A stretch of 64,000 bases of DNA from Ursus arctos (Eukaryota > Chordata > Mammalia > Carnivora > Ursidae), in assembly GCF_023065955.2 (NCBI RefSeq), contig NW_026622897.1, positions 5,771,001-5,835,000 on the forward strand, read 5' to 3'. The position numbers and the translations under genes were made by a program. The notes beneath the pieces were generated by a model that was not told the origin of the DNA, searched no databases, and saw nothing but the letters and a program-made list of their open reading frames with translations. Positions 60,958 to 64,000 of the stretch are shown here, piece by piece. How positions within the stretch are numbered: position 1 is the stretch's first letter; each line of letters begins with the position of its first letter.

Positions 60958-61159
60958 TTTTTTTTTTTTAAAGATTTTATTTATTTATTTGACAGAGATA
61001 GAGACAGTCAGCGAGAGAGGAAACACAAGCAGGGCGAGTAGGAGAGGAAGAAGCAGGCTCATAACGGAGGAGCCTGATGTGGGGCTCGATCCCATAACGC
61101 GGGGATCACGCCCTGAGCCGAAGGCAAACGCTTAACCGCTGTGCCACCCAGGCGCCCCT
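60958..61159 (-). mobile_element. Young CAN-SINE, antisense, with 17-bp target-site duplication
   Basis: T run, 'tttatttatttatttgacag', 'agatagagacagtcagcgag' and 'gccacccaggcgcccc'. Perfect duplication 'aagcttgacaggatttt' at 60941-60957 and 61160-61176. It begins 305 bp after the DDX10 exon. Confidence 0.97.
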
Positions 61160-61176
61160 AAGCTTGACAGGATTTT

Positions 61177-64000
61177 AAACTCTGCCATCCTTTGACTAGG
61201 CAGACAGCTGTGTGGACCCAACTTGATAATAGAGAACTCTGAAAGCACTGATTGCTTCAACTCCTGGGATCTAGAGGCAAGAACTCCATGTCATGTGCCT
61301 TCACTATTTGCTGTGAACAAAAATTTTCAGCAAGTATATATGCACAGTATCACTCATATATGTCCAGTTGAACACCATCCATATGCAGCTATAATTTTTA
61401 TCTGGTGTGTTTGACACTGAGAAGGGCTCAGCTTCTACATTCTGAGGGCATTGAGTACAAATGATTTGCTAGAACCAGGACCCAGTAACGTATGTCATTT
61501 CTCATGCCGTGTCTCATTGTGCTATGCCTGACTAGCCATGATTTCTTCTTGGCAGTTAGCAAAGATCCGACTCCCTTGAGTAAGCCCATAATATTCTTTG
61601 TCATTTTTTCCATGCCGGCCATAGCACTTAGAGAGCAAGTCAGAGATGATAACTCATTTTATAGTTCTGAAGTGGGAAGCAATTACTCTGCAGTATAAGA
61701 TGAAAAGACTGCTTATATTCAGTATTAAATATCACTCTGTCTTCAAAGGTGCCCGAAAACGAGAGCTGTAGTATGTGCGGCCTGACTGCGAAATCAGGTG
61801 GTGGGTTCTGCATGTGCTTTTAAAATGCAGACGTGCACTGTCACGGCATAGAAATTACATCTTAGGGGCTTTAGTGGGAAAAATTTAAGAAGAAAACTTT
61901 AAATCTAACAAAAGCATTTGATATTTATGAATATTGCATGCTCAGCATAAAACTAAACTTATTTTATTTCACTAAGAAGCTCTCTCACTTCTGCACATAA
62001 AATTATAAAATGAAAGATGTAGTCTGGAGCCAGAAGAAAACATGCTTACTGTATTTCCCTTGTGCATATTCATGCATATTTGTGCATATTACTAAAACGG
62101 TTTGTGTTATTCTTTTTGACATTGTAACGTTCACGTGTGTGGTGGTTTAAGTCATAAATTGTTCTCACCCGTGGGGCTGCCTCTTGTGCCCCTTCGTTCA
62201 TCTTTCTATAAAATGGCGTATGTGTGTATTTGGTTTTGATGCTGTGCCAGCTGGGACATAAACAAGAAAACTGGCAATGGCCGTCAGTTCGGTTTCCCAC
62301 TGGGGCAGATCTCAGGTGAGCTCCTCAAGCCAGGCCCACCCTTCCATTCCCCACCCCCTGAAATGTCTGTCATCTATTTGTTCCTGACATCTGGGCATTA
62401 GGACACCTCATTCTGTCCAAGCTCTAAGGCTTGTACTGGAAACCCACAGAAGAGGTTCTGCAGCTGCCATGGCTTTGCCACTAGGCCAGGAGCCCTCAGT
62501 AGACAGAGGCTGTGCTTTAGTAATGCTCACAACGGCACTGATCGCTCACAGGGGGCAGCCCTCTTGTAAGAATGATCTTAGCAGAGGGATGAGTGGCCGG
62601 GTTGTAGCCAGGACTCAGATATTCCACGAGACACCAAGGACTGGCAGCAGGGACAGATTCAGGCTGACTGTTGGAGCCCTGAGGAATTAGCTTGGCTCAA
62701 CCTTTTTGCAGCCCACTTCTTTTCAAATGGAAGTGGTGGGATGAAGACTCCCATGGCTTGTCAGGTGCCCCTTTGGAGACCCAGAAGATATCGATAGCGA
62801 CTCTGTAAAAAGGGGTGATGGCCCTGTGTTCTGTGATGTCTAAGAAGAAATACAGGGTGTGAATTATGAGGTGTCCTTATTGTCTTTGTACATGTGCTTT
62901 AAATGATGGATAATTTGGTTTTAAAGTAAACTTTATCCTCTCTTTAATATATTTCCACATAATCATTGTGTGATTTGTGGCTGTGCCTTCTGAGGTGCTT
63001 TGGTCAGCTTCAGGCTAGAGCATCTTTTAATTACTGAACATACAAGATAGCCAAAAGATGCCTTAGTGGTGAAAGGAGGTGGTCTTTGTAGACCTACTGT
63101 ACCAGGATGTGTCGTCTTTCCCATTTAGAGATCTGTAGAGAATCAGTGCACAGCAGCTGACAGTGCGAGGAAGGGAGACTCCCATGGCGCTTTTGACCTT
63201 GTTTTGTGCTTCATTCGGCCAATATCATGTTATATGAGGAGGAACGTAGAAGACAGAGTATTATTTTCAATTGGAAAAAATAGTGTTCGAATGAAAGTTA
63301 ATGGATTTGTCTTTATTTCCCCCCAAAAGTGAAGGCTTAATGATAATGTGAGGTTTCAGTTTTATAAATGATGGTTGGTGGTTATCTCTTCCGACATAGA
63401 AAGTATTCCTAAGAAACATTGCTTTGAAGATGGAAGTGAAATGAAGTTGGAATGGACCTCTCGGGAATCTGATGCTACTCTTTGTTAAAGATAGGTCTGA
63501 GATTCACATAGAAAATGTGACGTGCAGTGCAAGAGGGGGAGGGAAGCATGAAGTTGAAACCTTTGAAGTTTTCTGGGTGCCCAGGGCTTAGTGATCCGGA
63601 AGATAGAAGTCTTTGGAGTATCAAAACTTTGTTTAGCAGAGAAATATTTGAACTGCAAAATGGACTTTTTACTTTACCAGGATGTTGTGTGCTCTTATAA
63701 CTTAGAAATTTTAAACTGAGATGTGAAAAAGACAGTTGTAGCAATGATCAATAGATCTCATTGCTCTTTAGGTTCAGGGAGGTGACATAATCCTGGAAAC
63801 ATAGCTTCACCTAGTCCTTCAGCTCGATTTCCTCATATCACTTTGATGGTCACAAGTGCCCGTACCAACTTCTAATGTCTGGAATGATTTTGCAGAAATG
63901 TAAAGAAAGGAACAACAGTGCTGAAACTTGAGGAAATAGATCCCCAGAAATATCTCTGTGCTATGCTGCTTTTGAACAGGAAGTAGAAAGTTTGGTAAAA
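61177..64000. other. Intronic, nothing recognised
   Basis: No repeat family, exon or RNA gene identified after the SINE at 60958-61159. The relative lack of repeats could make it a place to look for conserved noncoding sequence. Confidence 0.5.

Larger units (their letters stand above)
60653..64000 (+). other. DDX10: DDX10 intron (3' end outside window)
   Basis: Starts at donor 'gtaagg' and runs off the window. It contains one young antisense CAN-SINE at 60958-61159. From 61180 to 64000 I recognise no repeat family, exon or RNA gene. Confidence 0.88.

Overview
The window is vertebrate nuclear DNA, almost certainly from a caniform carnivore. It holds many copies of the carnivore tRNA-Lys-derived SINE (CAN-SINE/SINEC), in the subfamily form with 'gcacagcggttaagcg' in the head that I associate with bears, pinnipeds and relatives, and two young 3'-end fragments of a carnivore L1. 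Ancient mammalian L1, L2 and MIR relics fill much of the rest. The species call is inference from repeat families recalled from memory. No prokaryotic, phage or viral gene cluster is present.

The only functional gene I can support is DDX10 on the + strand (DEAD-box RNA helicase 10, a nucleolar ribosome-biogenesis factor). Three consecutive late exons are present at 46401-46520, 49224-49385 and 60596-60652. All are phase 0, have AG/GT borders, and join into a 113-codon lysine/glutamate-rich stretch of the C-terminal tail. Helicase-core exons and the final exon(s) lie outside. The rest is intron: more than 46 kb upstream, then 2.7 kb, 11.2 kb and at least 3.3 kb.

Layout: 1-2.1 kb no recognised feature; 2.1-7.3 kb nested L1s, including a twin-primed L1 inside an older L1; 9.6-11.3 kb an L2 and an antisense processed RPS2 pseudogene; 11-18 kb SINEs, L1 and L2 pieces; 21.7-22.25 kb an ancient dispersed repeat; 25.1-25.3 kb a purine-rich tract followed by a 59-nt alternating purine-pyrimidine run; 26-31 kb SINEs, a young L1 tail and a long L2; 37.6-38.7 kb a striking minisatellite of exactly 25 apparently identical 42-bp units inside an L1 3'-end relic; 38.8-40.3 kb a second twin-primed L1; 41.7-43.8 kb old L1 pieces; 46.4-60.7 kb the DDX10 exons with SINE, MIR and L2 debris between them.

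The most unusual item is the 42-bp array at 37634-38683. It is intronic, sits in an old L1, and yet shows no divergence between units. Three of its six frames are stop-free only because the period is a multiple of three; I see no evidence that it encodes protein. All family assignments rest on reading the sequence and recalled consensus patterns; none was checked by database search.
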